Assembly: GCF_921293095.1 (NCBI RefSeq)
Contig: NC_060253.1
Location: 96,055,073-96,119,072, forward strand
DNA: 64,000 nt
Direction of reading: 5' to 3'
From: Ischnura elegans
Taxonomy: Eukaryota; Arthropoda; Insecta; Odonata; Coenagrionidae
Positions 35,432-45,899 of the stretch are shown here, in pieces. A program made the translations under genes and the position numbers. The notes beneath the pieces are model-generated. The model saw only the letters and a list, made by a program, of their open reading frames with translations. It was not told the DNA's origin and made no database searches. Within the stretch, counting starts at the first letter, position 1. The number at the start of each line of letters is the position of its first letter.

Positions 35432-35948
35432 AAGCCGTTTTACTCGGGGAACGTACCTACTTGCACAATCTGACGTGTGTACGAACAAGGGCGTACCCAG
35501 GATCTTAACTAGAGGGGGGCAAGCCAAGTTGTGACATTTTAGTGTGGAAAAGGTGAATGAAACTAATTAATAAAACTAACTAATGAAACTAAGAAAATTA
35601 AGGCAGCGCTTTATTAGTTTGTGAGATTATTTCTTTCAAAAAATAGTTTTAGCTTAGTTACATATCTAATACTAAAACACATCAATTTTCGTGGGTTTAT
35701 GGAAAATTTGTTGAATACTTTCAATTCAGTACAGATATTGCTGAAAGACTCGTGCGATTTCTGCTTCTAGGGGGGGGGCAGCCCCCCCCCTGCCCCTCGC
35801 TGAGCACGCCCATGTGTACGAAGGCGCAGTCAAAATTCCGTCGTGTAAAGCGGTGAATTGCCCCTGTTCTAATTTCGTTCACGCATGCCATTTTAGAAAT
35901 TAATGCAGTTCTAACCTGCGCAATTCCCTGCCCCGCGTAAAAAGGCCT
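35432..35948. mobile_element. Family A copy 3, interrupted by a hAT-like insert
   Basis: The left end AAGCCGTTTTACTCGGGGAA and right end CCCCGCGTAAAAAGGCCT match family A. The inner sequence (CAATCTGACGTG; AATTCCGTCGTGTAAAGCGG) is collinear with copy 2 once the insert at 35486-35814 is removed. Confidence 0.75.
35486..35814. mobile_element. hAT-like MITE (family E, 329 bp) nested in family A
   Basis: Starts CAAGGGCGT and ends ACGCCCATG, an 8-of-9 inverted match. TGTACGAA stands directly on both sides (35478-35485 and 35815-35822), a perfect 8-bp target duplication. The host element shows this site only once in copy 2, so the insertion is younger than family A. Confidence 0.82.
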
Positions 35949-36373
35949 TAAATGCGGCAGTTGCCTCCCGTACAACTTGTGCGCGACTGCGTGGCGTGGT
36001 GCCTGACAAAGTAGTTTCCGACGTCGAACTGTGTTTCTGACGTATCCTTGCAAACCACTTTCCTGGATCCGTGATCACGCCGCCGAGAATCGCGCATCAC
36101 GCAGTCACGGATGCGTGGTTCATGGAAACTCTCGCCTCATCACCACCTTTCCCAATAATTTACCCTCACCGCAGGGGTGACTGGGGGCCCTCGGCTGGAG
36201 ATCATGATGATGCCCTTTGTTTAGATGTCACGGCAGTTACAAGGAACGAATTCACTAAACAGATAATAGAACCATTATACTTAAATTTCATATTATAAAT
36301 TTTATGAGCTGTGAAATTCTTACTTTTCATAGTATTTTTTCTTGCGAAATTGATATTTTATTAACTTCAAATG

Positions 36374-36465
36374 TCGCAACTTGGCTTGTCCTCCCCTAGA
36401 CCATGGCTTGCCCCCCAAGACCATGGCTTGCCCCCACCCTAGTTATGATCCTGGGTACGCCCTTG
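36374..36465. mobile_element. Partial second copy of family E, inverted
   Basis: GGCTTGCCCCC, then GATCCTGGGTACGCCCTTG at 36447-36465, is the reverse complement of the start of the 35486 element (CAAGGGCGTACCCAGGATC). CCATGGCTTGCCCCC is duplicated within it. The far end was not found. Confidence 0.6.
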
Positions 36466-36807
36466 TATCCTGGTTCTATTATCTATTTAGTGGATAAGGT
36501 CCTTGAAACTGCACTGAAACCAATAAACACCTTGAGAATTTCATTTTTAATTAACCTTTCAAAAAAGCATCAGGTTATCTTTTATCTTCCTACTCCTTTA
36601 TTTAATTTATTTCTTTTTGTAATCTTTTTGCACTGAGTATGTTGTAAGCATATCAGCTACTGAAAAGCTTTTTTTTTTTTTTTTTGAATTTTATGATTAA
36701 AAAAAAGCTTTCGTTCAAGTAATCTGAGACTTTTAATTGTTACACCTTTCATATGCGCTTCACGATAGACGTGAGCGTTGTGAGGACCCCCTACTAATGT
36801 TTGTACG

Positions 36808-37215
36808 AACGAAAATGTTTAAACTCTATCTAGTCCTACATTTTATCCCCACAGAAAAAATAAAGTTGATAGAAACACTTCCTAATTTATTTGAAAATTT
36901 TCTATGATCCGAAAATAAATGATTTTTATGCAGTGTAGATTATATATGGACATTAAAAAATACGCCGAAGCGAACGAATGCTGCGTTGCCACGTGTTGCG
37001 CGCGAAACTTTGCTTCCTGGTAACCGGTACTAGCCCCACTCAGCCCCGTTTGGCAACATGACATTGATAAAAGTTAATAACATTCACAAATATAAATATT
37101 TTTATAGATTATAGATCATAGAATAATTGCAAATAAATTAAGAAGTGTTTGTATCAACTTTATTTTTTCTGTCGGGATAAAATGTAGGACTAGATAGAGT
37201 TTAAACATTTTCGTT
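36808..37215. mobile_element. Element with ~80-bp terminal inverted repeats (~408 bp)
   Basis: Left arm: AACGAAAATGTTTAAACTCT, then ATCTAGTCCTACATTTTATC and AATAAAGTTGATA. The right arm gives their reverse complements (GATAAAATGTAGGACTAGAT; AGAGTTTAAACATTTTCGTT). The middle is AT-rich with no ORF. No target duplication is clear, so the superfamily is open. Confidence 0.7.
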
Positions 37216-38104
37216 ATTCTACAACAGAATATGCGTTATAAAAATACGCAAAAGCCATTTTATTAATCTACATTAATGTTTGCAACTCATTGTGGAAGAT
37301 GAATGTTGTAGACGTAGTAGTTTCCCCTAGGTTGAGTTACGAAGTTCATGAAGTTGACAAAACGGCTAATTTTATGGTGCGCGGAGTCATTTAGTGCACT
37401 ATCTTGTCTTGATTTTTTGAATGTTTCAGTAAACAAAAAATAAATCAGAATTGAGAATAAAATTTCCTTTTAAATGACATATTATTCATTATTATGGCAT
37501 GCACTCAAGTCCAGATATAAATTTGCAAAGTACAGCGGCACATCATTTTGACGCCGACATCGGCGCCCTCGGCGATTACCTACCAGCCGACGCGACGTGG
37601 CCATGCACACACCTTTCCTAGCACCATCCTATCCTTGTTTCGAATATAAATAACTATTCAAAAATTTGTACGTGTTGATAAAGCATTTGCGTCGAAACTA
37701 GTACATATAACAATTAAAAATTATGTCGACCAAGTATATTGAATGATTCAGTAAAATAATTATGTCGTAACGGCAAAATTTTGGTAAATACGAGTCCAAA
37801 TTAGACAACCGGTTTCCCAATTAGGAACATGAGAATAGTTAGGATATTTCCACTTATCTCTAGGGTGACATTTTGCAAATATAAACCAAATGGATGAAAG
37901 GGGAGATAATAAAATATACTATATCAGTGGCGGCGGCTGGTGGTTTTACATCCAGGGTGTGCATTAGAGAAGATGTACGATGATAGAAAAGGGCATGAAG
38001 TTCAAATGAATGCTGCTAAATGGCACTGAATGCATTGGCATTGATGGACTAGGATCCTGAGCGCAGGTAATGTAGGTGGCAGCTACACCGCTACACTTCC
38101 TACG

Positions 38105-38371
38105 AGTTACTACAAATATGGGCGTGCGCACTAGCGTCGTGTAGAGTCTGCTCCCAGCACCCATTTGAGCATGGCATGCCCCCCTGGATACCTCTACCTC
38201 GTCCCGCCCGAGCACCCACAAGCGATCGCGCCGGCCGCATATTCGGTCTACGCGATCGCTTGTTGGTGCTCGGGCGGAACGAGGTAGAGGGGGGGGCATG
38301 CCATGCTCAAATGGGTGCTGGGAGCAGACTCTACACGACGCTAGTGCGCACGCGCATATTTGGTAAGTAAC
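38105..38371. repeat. Large palindrome (arms ~120 bp)
   Basis: GAGTCTGCTCCCAGCACCCA in the left arm returns as TGGGTGCTGGGAGCAGACTC in the right. The match continues through ATGGCATGCC, CTCTACCTCGT and GAGCACC, centred on CCGGCCGCATATTCGG near 38240. A foldback element is likely. ORFs on both strands are mirror images of each other. Confidence 0.75.
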
Positions 38372-38686
38372 TCTCCCATCGTAATCACGAATCCAAGGAT
38401 AAATCTTGAATTCCTGGATCAAGCACGTAGCCAGGGAAAGGGGGGGGGGGGGTTCAACTCTAATTTGGGCTCCAGCCACTCGAAATGTTTTCCTTTGTAG
38501 CTACTGCCATCTCTAATCTGCTAAGGAGACAACTGGCACTTATCCTCAGATTTTCTCTTAATTATTGAAAGTTGCGGACTGAGATCAGGGTCTCAGATCC
38601 GAAATTTTCAAGTTGTTTTTTTTTTTTTTTTTTTTTTTCGAAAAATCAGGCGGATTTCGGTGCAAACGGATATGGAGTCCAAGACA

Positions 38687-38932
38687 CAGTGGCGTAACTA
38701 TGAGGGGGATGAGGGGATAGATCCCCTCCAAAGCCTCAGAGAAATAAAAAAATATTTAAAACTATTTTGACATGTAATACCTGCATCTACTTAAAGTTAA
38801 GTCTTTAGTGCATAAATTATATCAAATGTATTTCCAGACATGTTTTTCAAAAATTTTCCCGTTTCCTGGGGGAGGGGTCGCTACCCTAGGCCATTCCATT
38901 CCCCCCGAAACATTTTTCTAGTTACGCCACTA
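38687..38932. mobile_element. hAT-like MITE, family C (246 bp) with target duplication
   Basis: CAGTGGCGTAACTA at the left and TAGTTACGCCACTA at the right. The flanks CCAAGACA (38679-38686) and CCAAGGCA (38933-38940) agree at seven of eight positions. A relative is nested at 45343-45594. Confidence 0.8.
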
Positions 38933-39070
38933 CCAAGGCATGAAAACTGCGGCCATTTCCGTAGTGAAAAACAATGAATTTTCTCTTAAGCATTATGAAA
39001 ACAAAATTTATAAATATATGATTTTCCGATACGTAAAAAATTAGCTGTATACCATCCAAGTAACCTCCGA

Positions 39071-39371
39071 CAGTAGCGCAGCGAGGGGGGATTTGGGGGA
39101 TAAACCCCCCCCCCCCAGAGCTCATGGAAATTTTTAACATTAATCCATTTTACTTAATTGGATTGATATCGCTAATATAATAGTGTAAGTACTGATAAAA
39201 TATCCCTCAGAAAGCCGTAAAACTCACCATTTTGAAACATTTATCTTAAAATTCCGAAATTTATTAATCTCGCACCTACCGCTTATCCTGTTGGGTATTC
39301 CATACTCCCACACACCCCGGTATTAGTTTCATCTGAACCTCCCCCAGCCTTAATTCCCAGCTGCGCTCCTG
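39071..39371. mobile_element. hAT-like MITE, family B copy 1 (301 bp)
   Basis: Begins CAGTAGCGCAGCGAGGGGGG and ends AGCTGCGCTCCTG. ACCTCCGA flanks it perfectly on both sides (39063-39070 and 39372-39379). The interior (TTGGATTGATATCGCTAATA) is shared with copies at 45327-45899 and 54642-54935. Confidence 0.85.
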
Positions 39372-39723
39372 ACCTCCGAAGCATATTTCTGGTTGCGTGG
39401 CTGTCCTGGACCGCTGTATACCTGAACAAGAACTTGAACTGGTGTTAAACCCGAGAGGTTTTCTCGCGTTTAACACCGGGTACGGAAAAATCTGAGTAGT
39501 TGCACTGTCTGACGTAAGAATAGATTTAAAATAAAACCGTTTTGTTAATAAGTTGCAACAGATGCTTTTCTTATATGATTTATCTGCGATTTTATCCTAA
39601 ACATGGTTACTTTCGTACAATTTCGTATGATTTTTTCGTGTTCCAACGTGTTTCCCACCTACTCTGGCTCACATGTAAAATTTACACCGTCCGAGAGAAA
39701 GAGACCGACTTCCTTGTACTCAC

Positions 39724-39863
39724 CTGCTTCCTTCCTTTCTTGAAGTGCGCCATGCTGAATCCCTGTATTCTCTCGAGGCTCTTCGGAATTTTAGGCCTCT
39801 CCAAATTGTAGGAGTCGACTCTCAAGTAATTCCACTCACTTTTGCTGAATTCTAACATCTTGT
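39724..39863 (-). CDS. Unrecognised 307-aa protein, exon 5
   Basis: On the minus strand, acceptor TTTTCTCTCCAG opens a 140-nt exon that ends GGAAGCAG|gtgagt, a full donor consensus. Phase 1 in, phase 0 out. The peptide includes MLEFSKSEWNYLRVDSYNLE and, further on, FSMAHFKKGRKQ; it is basic with no stop in this frame. The split first codon (G from exon 4 plus AC) reads Asp. No domain recognised. Confidence 0.72.
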
Positions 39864-40212
39864 CTGGAGAGAAAATTCAGTAAATTTAAATCAGGTTGTT
39901 TTATTCACTAGTATACAGATGGATGCAAAAATACATGTCGACGTTATTTTCAGAGTGGGAGCTTCTTAATTTAAAAGGCATGCACTCTTTTTCTGACAAT
40001 TTGAACTTCTTGGACTTACTCTGGCATAAATCGGCGTGCGTCTCATTCACTTTGTTATGCCATGGGGAGAAACTCCTAGTCGATAAAATGGAGACAGGTA
40101 CCCAGGGCGGGCCTGCGGAGATACCTACGCCCCTTCTGCCCGGGAGCCAAGTTAGACTTACACGCTCAAGTACCCTGAGAGCAGGGGCGGGGTTAGGGGG
40201 TCACAGGGCTCA

Positions 40213-40460
40213 TCGATACCTCCACTGCACAAACAGTCGCCCACCGAATCAAATCCGCTCATCTTGTTGCCCAACAAGACGAGTGCGCTCAGCTGGCTGT
40301 AGCCTTACCATAAACGATCACCTCCAATTCTCCAAGCTTCGGAGATGAGCGTTTGTGGTCCGGCTACTGCCAGCTGAGCTCATTCGTATTGTCGGGCTCC
40401 TAGAAGAGCGGATTTGATCCGTTGGGCGATTCTTGAGCGTTTGTGCAGTGAAGGTATCGT
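40213..40460. repeat. Foldback element (arms ~120 bp)
   Basis: CGATACCTCCACTGCACAAAC near the left returns as GTTTGTGCAGTGAAGGTATCG at the right. CGAATCAAATCCGCTC returns as GAGCGGATTTGATCCG, and CTCAGCTGGC as GCCAGCTGAG. The centre is near AAGCTTCGGAG at 40335. No target duplication seen. Confidence 0.7.
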
Positions 40461-40617
40461 TGTGATACCACAAAACGCTATCAAATTTAAAAAAAATTAT
40501 TAGTTTAATAGTTTTTGTATTCTTGTAAAGGGAATGCAAATGTATGACTACAAGTCCCAAACATGATAGGAGTTTGAGTTGTATTCATCGTTGAGCGTAG
40601 CACTCCCTACTTCAGAA

Positions 40618-40877
40618 CAGGGGCGCAGCTAAGAATTTAGGCTAGGGGGGGTTTTAGGCGCAACTAATACTTCGTGGTGTGGGGGTATTGCATACCCGTC
40701 AGGGTAAGCGGGAGTTACGGGGGCCCTCCTCCAGAAAAGTTTAAGATTAATGGTTCAAAATGAGTAGTTTTACCGCTTTATGAGAGATATTTGATTAATC
40801 GTAACACTATTCTATAAGTAATACTAATCCATTAAGTAAAATGGTTTAAACTTAAATATTTCTCTGAGCTCTGGGGG
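40618..40877. mobile_element. Truncated family B hAT-like MITE, inverted copy
   Basis: CAGGGGCGCAGCTAAGAATT at the left equals the inverted right end of family B. The body (ATTAATGGTTCAAAATGAG; CCATTAAGTAAAATGG) follows in reverse order as far as GAGCTCTGGGGGG. The other terminus is missing. Confidence 0.65.
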
Positions 40878-41208
40878 GGAGGACACGCACAATGGTCGCA
40901 AATCGAAAAAAGGTGGCCAAAATTAATAACGTCGTTATTTTACCAAAATCATCTACAAAAATGGCAATTTTATATTGAATTCAATAGCCTACATCAGATT
41001 TTGACATTGTTTTTACGCTATCTCTTCATTGCAACATTTTTGAGCTATTATTATTTAAATAATTTTTAAAATCTCGATTTAGAAGTCATAGCGATTGGCG
41101 ATTAACTAGTTATGTATGGAGAACTTTAAACAGTATAATTTTACATCAAAGACATGTAAATTTTAGTTAAAATCGCTGTACATGGTGGGCGAGGATAGAA
41201 GACTTTTA

Positions 41209-41667
41209 AGCCTGAATCACACGATCATTTTTTTTCGTCGCGAAAGTGATCACTATCGCGAGCTCTGCGCAAAATGATCGTCGGCGGCAATTGTTTTTCG
41301 CGATCGCGATCGCGATGTGGATTCCCATCGCTATTTTTCATCACTCGTCCGGTCGCTTTTTCCGTCGCTAAAACCGTCACTAAAACCCCATATCAGCCAA
41401 TCGGAACGCATGACCGTATGGTGTGATTGCAGCGCCACGTTTGACAAATGTGGGAACGGCATAAATAAACAAACACGCTATATAACTTCGTGATGAGGGT
41501 CCTATGGCAACGAGCTGTGATATTGGAAATGATGCGAAAAGCGACGGCGGGAGTGACCGTGTGATTCAGAAAAATGATCACAAGAGCGATTGCTTTTCGC
41601 GACGGGAAAAGTGATCGCGATAGTGATTACTTTCGCGACGAAAAAAAATGATCGTGTGATTTAGGCT
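41209..41667. mobile_element. Harbinger-like MITE with long TIRs (459 bp)
   Basis: AGCCTGAATCACACGATCAT at the left matches, inverted, ATGATCGTGTGATTTAGGCT at the right; the match runs about 58 bp (TTTTCGTCGCGAAAGT). TTA flanks both ends (41206-41208 and 41668-41670), the 3-bp target of PIF/Harbinger elements. CGATCG/CGCGAT repeats fill the subterminal regions. Confidence 0.82.
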
Positions 41668-41907
41668 TTAGATGAAACTCGGAGTCGATAGATGGTCTTG
41701 ATGGAGCGAATTATAAGCGAGAAGAGTATGTTAACCTGTCTTGGAGAGATAAGAGGGGGACGTGGAGGAAGTGAGTCATATTTGTTGATACTCGTATAAT
41801 AAATGGCAACTTACTGAGGATTGAAAATGAGAGCGATTAGCAAAATTCTCTTTGTAAAACCCACCTCAACCGGTATAATATCTTCAATATCAATAATAAG
41901 CTCTTAC

Positions 41908-42136
41908 CTATTTCCATTCGAGTCATTTTTGGCCTAAGGGATGCGAATTGTGGAGCAGATTTTCGCCTTCTTTTGTCAATCCAAAGCCGTAGTCCGGGCA
42001 GTTTCCAAGCAAATGGCAAGCACGCAATGGGATCTCCGTGTTCCGTGTGCACTCTTCTCAAAGCCTCCTGGGAATGCCAAAAAGTCAGTTCGTAATGAGA
42101 GAAATTCTCCCATTCTCCATAAAAATGGATACCTGG
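41908..42136 (-). CDS. Unrecognised 307-aa protein, exon 4
   Basis: The largest exon of the minus-strand gene (229 nt). Acceptor AAAATTGCAG, phase 0 in; donor GAAATAG|gtaaga, phase 1 out. The peptide reads PGIHFYGEWENFSHYELTFW, then RRVHTEHGDPIACLPFAWKL and a basic run, DKRRRKSAPQF. An earlier AG (after ttttttt, exon from 42149) would put the reading into a frame with a stop before the donor, so the second AG is chosen although its pyrimidine tract is weaker. This is the least certain boundary of the gene. No domain recognised. Confidence 0.65.
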
Positions 42137-43181
42137 CTGCAATTTTATTCTAAAAAAATAGATTACAACAGAAGAATAAAAAAATAGCAAGAAAATGGAA
42201 GATGGCACTAATATGCGATTTGAGGATTTTAAGATGTCTTTCCGTTCCTTGATTTCGCCTTAGTCATTTTTCCTTATATCATACTTTGGTCAGTTTGTTT
42301 GCCATAGAATACGTTCGCATTAAAATTTGAGCTGAAAGAATTTATTGAGGCAATGAACTGTATCTCCGCGAGCCCAGCTTGAAAACGTGTATGCGTTCAG
42401 GTTCATTTATTATGCCTCTTTGAATTTTCTTATTAAAATGTCAATGTTCATAACGGTAATAGCAAGTCGCTAAATAAATTGTTAAGTTACATTTCGAATC
42501 TAGAATCTATTGTTATATTTCTAATGATTAGTTAGCTCTGTACCAGTTTTATGGTGAACAAGGTTGTGAATGAAGATATTTACAACCTCCTTGATGGTGA
42601 ACACAACATAAAACCTCGGTCATGTCCTCTTAATTTACGGTGCTATTTCTATTGTTCTCATCAAATGTGGGTCCAAGTACATATTTGGATAGGGGAGGGA
42701 ATTACCGAGAGTATTATTTATATTATTATTATATTTAATATGCGATAAATAAATGGATGTCAAATGAATGTTGTTGTTGCCGCCGGGTGAAAAATTATTT
42801 CATATTTTAAAATTAATTAATTCGCCATTGTTTCCGAATTTGAACTTAATTTAGCGGGTCCGCTTAGGTTAAGGATGAGCTCGGTTTCAAGGTGTTAACT
42901 CAATAACCTATGCAAAAACTTAATTTGGATTTTGGGATTAATTTTCCTCCTCCCCTACAATCGTCAGTTGTTACCACCTCCATTTAGTATTACTTCAATC
43001 AGGTCATGTAGTCCTGATATTCTCTACGTAAAATAAATATGGATACTGTTTCAAACAATAATAAAACAAAGATTACAATTCCGAATGATTTGTTTATTAA
43101 TGGCGTTCCTTATGTAGGACTTAGGTGAAAATAATTTTGTGAAGTTCTAAAATTGGCATTGAAGTTGGTCTTATCACATAC
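42137..43181. other. Intron 3 of the minus-strand gene
   Basis: A phase-0 AT-rich intron of 1,045 bp (minus strand gtatgt...gcag). No element recognised. Confidence 0.6.
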
Positions 43182-43291
43182 CAAAATTTGGATCAGAATA
43201 GCGTCTTCCTTTACTTCTTCGGGAGGCATCTGTCCTTTCGGATGTCTGCATTGCATCTTCTTACCGCTTTCCTTATGTCCAAAGAAATCCA
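43182..43291 (-). CDS. Unrecognised 307-aa protein, exon 3
   Basis: Minus-strand acceptor TTTATTTATCAG, phase 1 in; donor CAAATTTTG|gtatgt, phase 0 out. The peptide DFFGHKESGKKMQCRHPKGQ continues MPPEEVKEDAILIQIL. It is a highly charged, stop-free segment flanked by good signals on both sides. The split codon with exon 2 (G+TG) reads Val. Confidence 0.7.
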
Positions 43292-45326
43292 CTGATAAAT
43301 AAAAATTAATCATTAGACCCATAGCTATGAAAAGAATTTAAAATAATTTCAGCATTCACATGAGCAGTCCTTTCAACACGAATGAAAAATTATTCTTTGG
43401 AAACTCTTATAAATCGAATTATCCGAGGTAGGGTGTGTGTTAAGCAAGAAATTATTTTTGGTATCCCTGCATTTTTGAAACAACATATCCATGAATTAAT
43501 GATTCCAGAATATTAATTATTTCCAGGCATTCATCACAGCAACATGTACAATTGTACATATCTAGTCATTTTTGGAGTAAATTTATTTGACAAGAACAAT
43601 AGTAACCTTTGGCAGGTCAAAAAGTTAAATTTGCTCATGCTTATGATAGCAATATATAAAATCGAAATGTGAGCCGTGGCTAAAATCTAAGGCAAAACTG
43701 TTCCGATAACATAGAAAACGTGTTCAAGCGTTGAGAGGAGCCATTTTAAGTTGTTCGATGTAGTATAGTTTATTAAAGTCGTTAAATAAAATGGAGGTAA
43801 GAGTGTATGGTTTCTCGATTACATTTGTTCGGTGTTTGAACAATGAAGGCCGGCACTCGGCCTGTAGTTTGCAATTGTTAAGAAGGTGCTCGGTCTAAAA
43901 TACGACACAACTAGAGGTAAAAGGACCTCTCTCGACTCCTAAGCGCACTCCAAAATTACCAGCTCAGGTCGAAGGAAACCCTTCGCATGGAAGGAAAATC
44001 CGCCCTTACCAGCAAACTCCTCTTCGACATCCACTTGGCAGTAAGTTAGATAAGGGGATTTACCAAGTCGTCGCGTCATCCTCTTGCATATTCCTTTCAG
44101 TTTTTTTGCTTCGTTTTCAGTCCTTCCTGAAAAGTGGAACTGTACGTTTAGAATGGACCGAATATAAGAGACTCAAGGTTTATACATGTTAGAACGTACT
44201 ACAAATTATTGTATGTTCTATATATTTTCCTTCCCCAAAAAACATCTATGGTCCCGAGTGATGTAAAAGTAGATGCACTATGAGTAAAGTGGCATGCACA
44301 CTACATAGGTGCCAACATTTGAGCTCTAGGCAGGTAGCCGTAAATCTGTTTGGCGGAGTTGGATGATGTTCGGGTTGCCTATACTAATGTTTTTCTGACA
44401 ACTCTCACGCACGGAAAACCCCGCATTTCATTGAGCCAGCGATATATTTCAATTAAGTACTGAAGGTTCAATCATCGGCAGCTATTGGCGTAAATTACGA
44501 AATGTTCTTATACCGAAAAAAAGAGTGCCGGAGGATAGGTTCCCTTGGTCTCCTCAGCAAATGTATCGCGTGCAGTCGCCAAGTGGGAAAACATTTCGGG
44601 GGTATTGAAGCCCCCCCAAATTCCTGCCCCCTTGCCTTCATTCCTCAAGAACAGTAGACGATGAGACCCAATGTGTTAAACTAGGCATCGATGTTATATT
44701 AGTGGTTTGTAAGCCAAGGGGTACAAGTGATTTATTTTTTTCTATACACAGTTAGGTACAGAAATTAGGCATAGAAAACAAACAAGATCAATTAAATATT
44801 TGATATAGTACATTTGATTTTCCACTCGATGTCAGCACAGAACAGAGAGTCACTCGTATCCCTTGGCAACCAATTTTTGTGTCTTTCTTTTAACAATTAA
44901 CTTTACACATTAAAGATACCTAAGTTCGAAAAGTTTCCTTCGTTTGATAGGGGAATAATAATCCTTATTTAAGCCAAGCGCTACCTGCTAGCAGGGTACT
45001 CTGCTACCTGCTAGCAGCCAGCATTGAAGCGGCGCACAATACCCTCGCCCCAAGGTGTCCTCACACGGCGGGAGCGGGAATCAGAATGACGTCACACGGG
45101 ATTTTCCCAGCATTCATATTTAGGGGTCGCGTTTTCGCGCGCTTGAAATTTTTCACTTTTCATTTAACTGTGAGAAATAGATACCGTCATTTAAAAATCT
45201 AAAAGCGTGAAATACGTACTCCAGGAGTAATAATATTTCGATTTCGGCAATAAAAAAATAATAGGAAACCACCCTATTCAGAGTTCGATCCAACAGATGG
45301 AGTGCTCTGCGTTAAGACGGTACCAA

Positions 45327-45899
45327 CAGTGGCGAGTGGCGCCAGTGGCGTAGCCAGGGGGGTCCAGGGGGTCCCAACCCACCCCGAAATATACAAACAC
45401 AATTATTTTCCTTTATAAAAGGAAACACAATATTGAAAAATCAGGAATTTATAAAATATTTCTCCAATAAATGAAGGTTTTCCGATTATGAAAAGTGTTA
45501 AAATTAGTTAAAAACTCATTACTTAGTATTTTACAAAAATATTCTCCACTGGTTTTGGATTCCCCCCCGAACGAAATTCCTGGCTGCGCTACTGAGTGGC
45601 GCAGCGAGGGGGGATTTTGGGGAATAACCCCCCCCCCCCCAGAACTCAGAGAAATTTTAAAGTTTAATCCATTTAACTTAATTGGATTGATATTACGAAT
45701 AGAATAGTGTAAGGATTGATAAAATATCCCTCAGAAAGCTGTAAATCTCACCATTTTGAACCAATTATCTTAAAATTCCGCAATTTATTAATCTCGCACC
45801 TAACGCTTATCCTGGTGGGTATTCCGTACCCCCTCACACCCCGGTATTTGTTGCACCTAAACCCCCTCCCTTCAGCCTTAATTCCTAGCTGCGCCCCTG
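45327..45899. mobile_element. Family B hAT-like MITE, copy 2, split by a family C insert
   Basis: GGTACCAA stands on both outer sides (45319-45326 and 45900-45907), a perfect 8-bp duplication. The element begins CAGTGGCG and ends AGCTGCGCCCCTG. After the nested insert its body (CAGCGAGGGGGGATTTTGGGG onward) matches copies 1 and 3. The first bases before the insert carry an extra AGTGGCG. Confidence 0.82.
45343..45594. mobile_element. Family C hAT-like MITE (252 bp) nested in family B
   Basis: Ends CAGTGGCGTAGCCAGG and CCTGGCTGCGCTACTG. AGTGGCGC flanks it exactly on both sides (45335-45342 and 45595-45602) and is itself part of the family B terminus. Relative of the element at 38687-38932. 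Confidence 0.82.

Larger units (their letters stand above)
34487..39723. other. Intron 5 of the minus-strand gene, filled with transposons
   Basis: A phase-0 intron of 5.2 kb on the minus strand (gtgagt...cacag). It contains the family A copy with nested insert, a long-TIR element, a large palindrome, two hAT MITEs and homopolymer runs (T-run near 38617-38638, G-run near 38440-38452). Confidence 0.65.
39864..41907. other. Intron 4 of the minus-strand gene
   Basis: A phase-1 intron of 2.0 kb on the minus strand (gtaaga...ctccag), largely occupied by the foldback at 40213-40460, a truncated family B MITE and the TIR element at 41209-41667. Confidence 0.65.

Noticed and set aside
36043..36470. 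TATCCTTG / TATCCTGG as target duplication for the second family E copy
   Set aside because: The sequence next to the left candidate does not match the family E terminus.
38176..38479. ORFs of 64 and 171 codons
   Set aside because: They are mirror readings of the palindrome.
42137..42149. Upstream acceptor for exon 4 after the T-run
   Set aside because: With phase 0 from exon 3 it gives a frame (NKIAARYPFLWRMGEF...) that stops before the donor; the next AG keeps the frame open.
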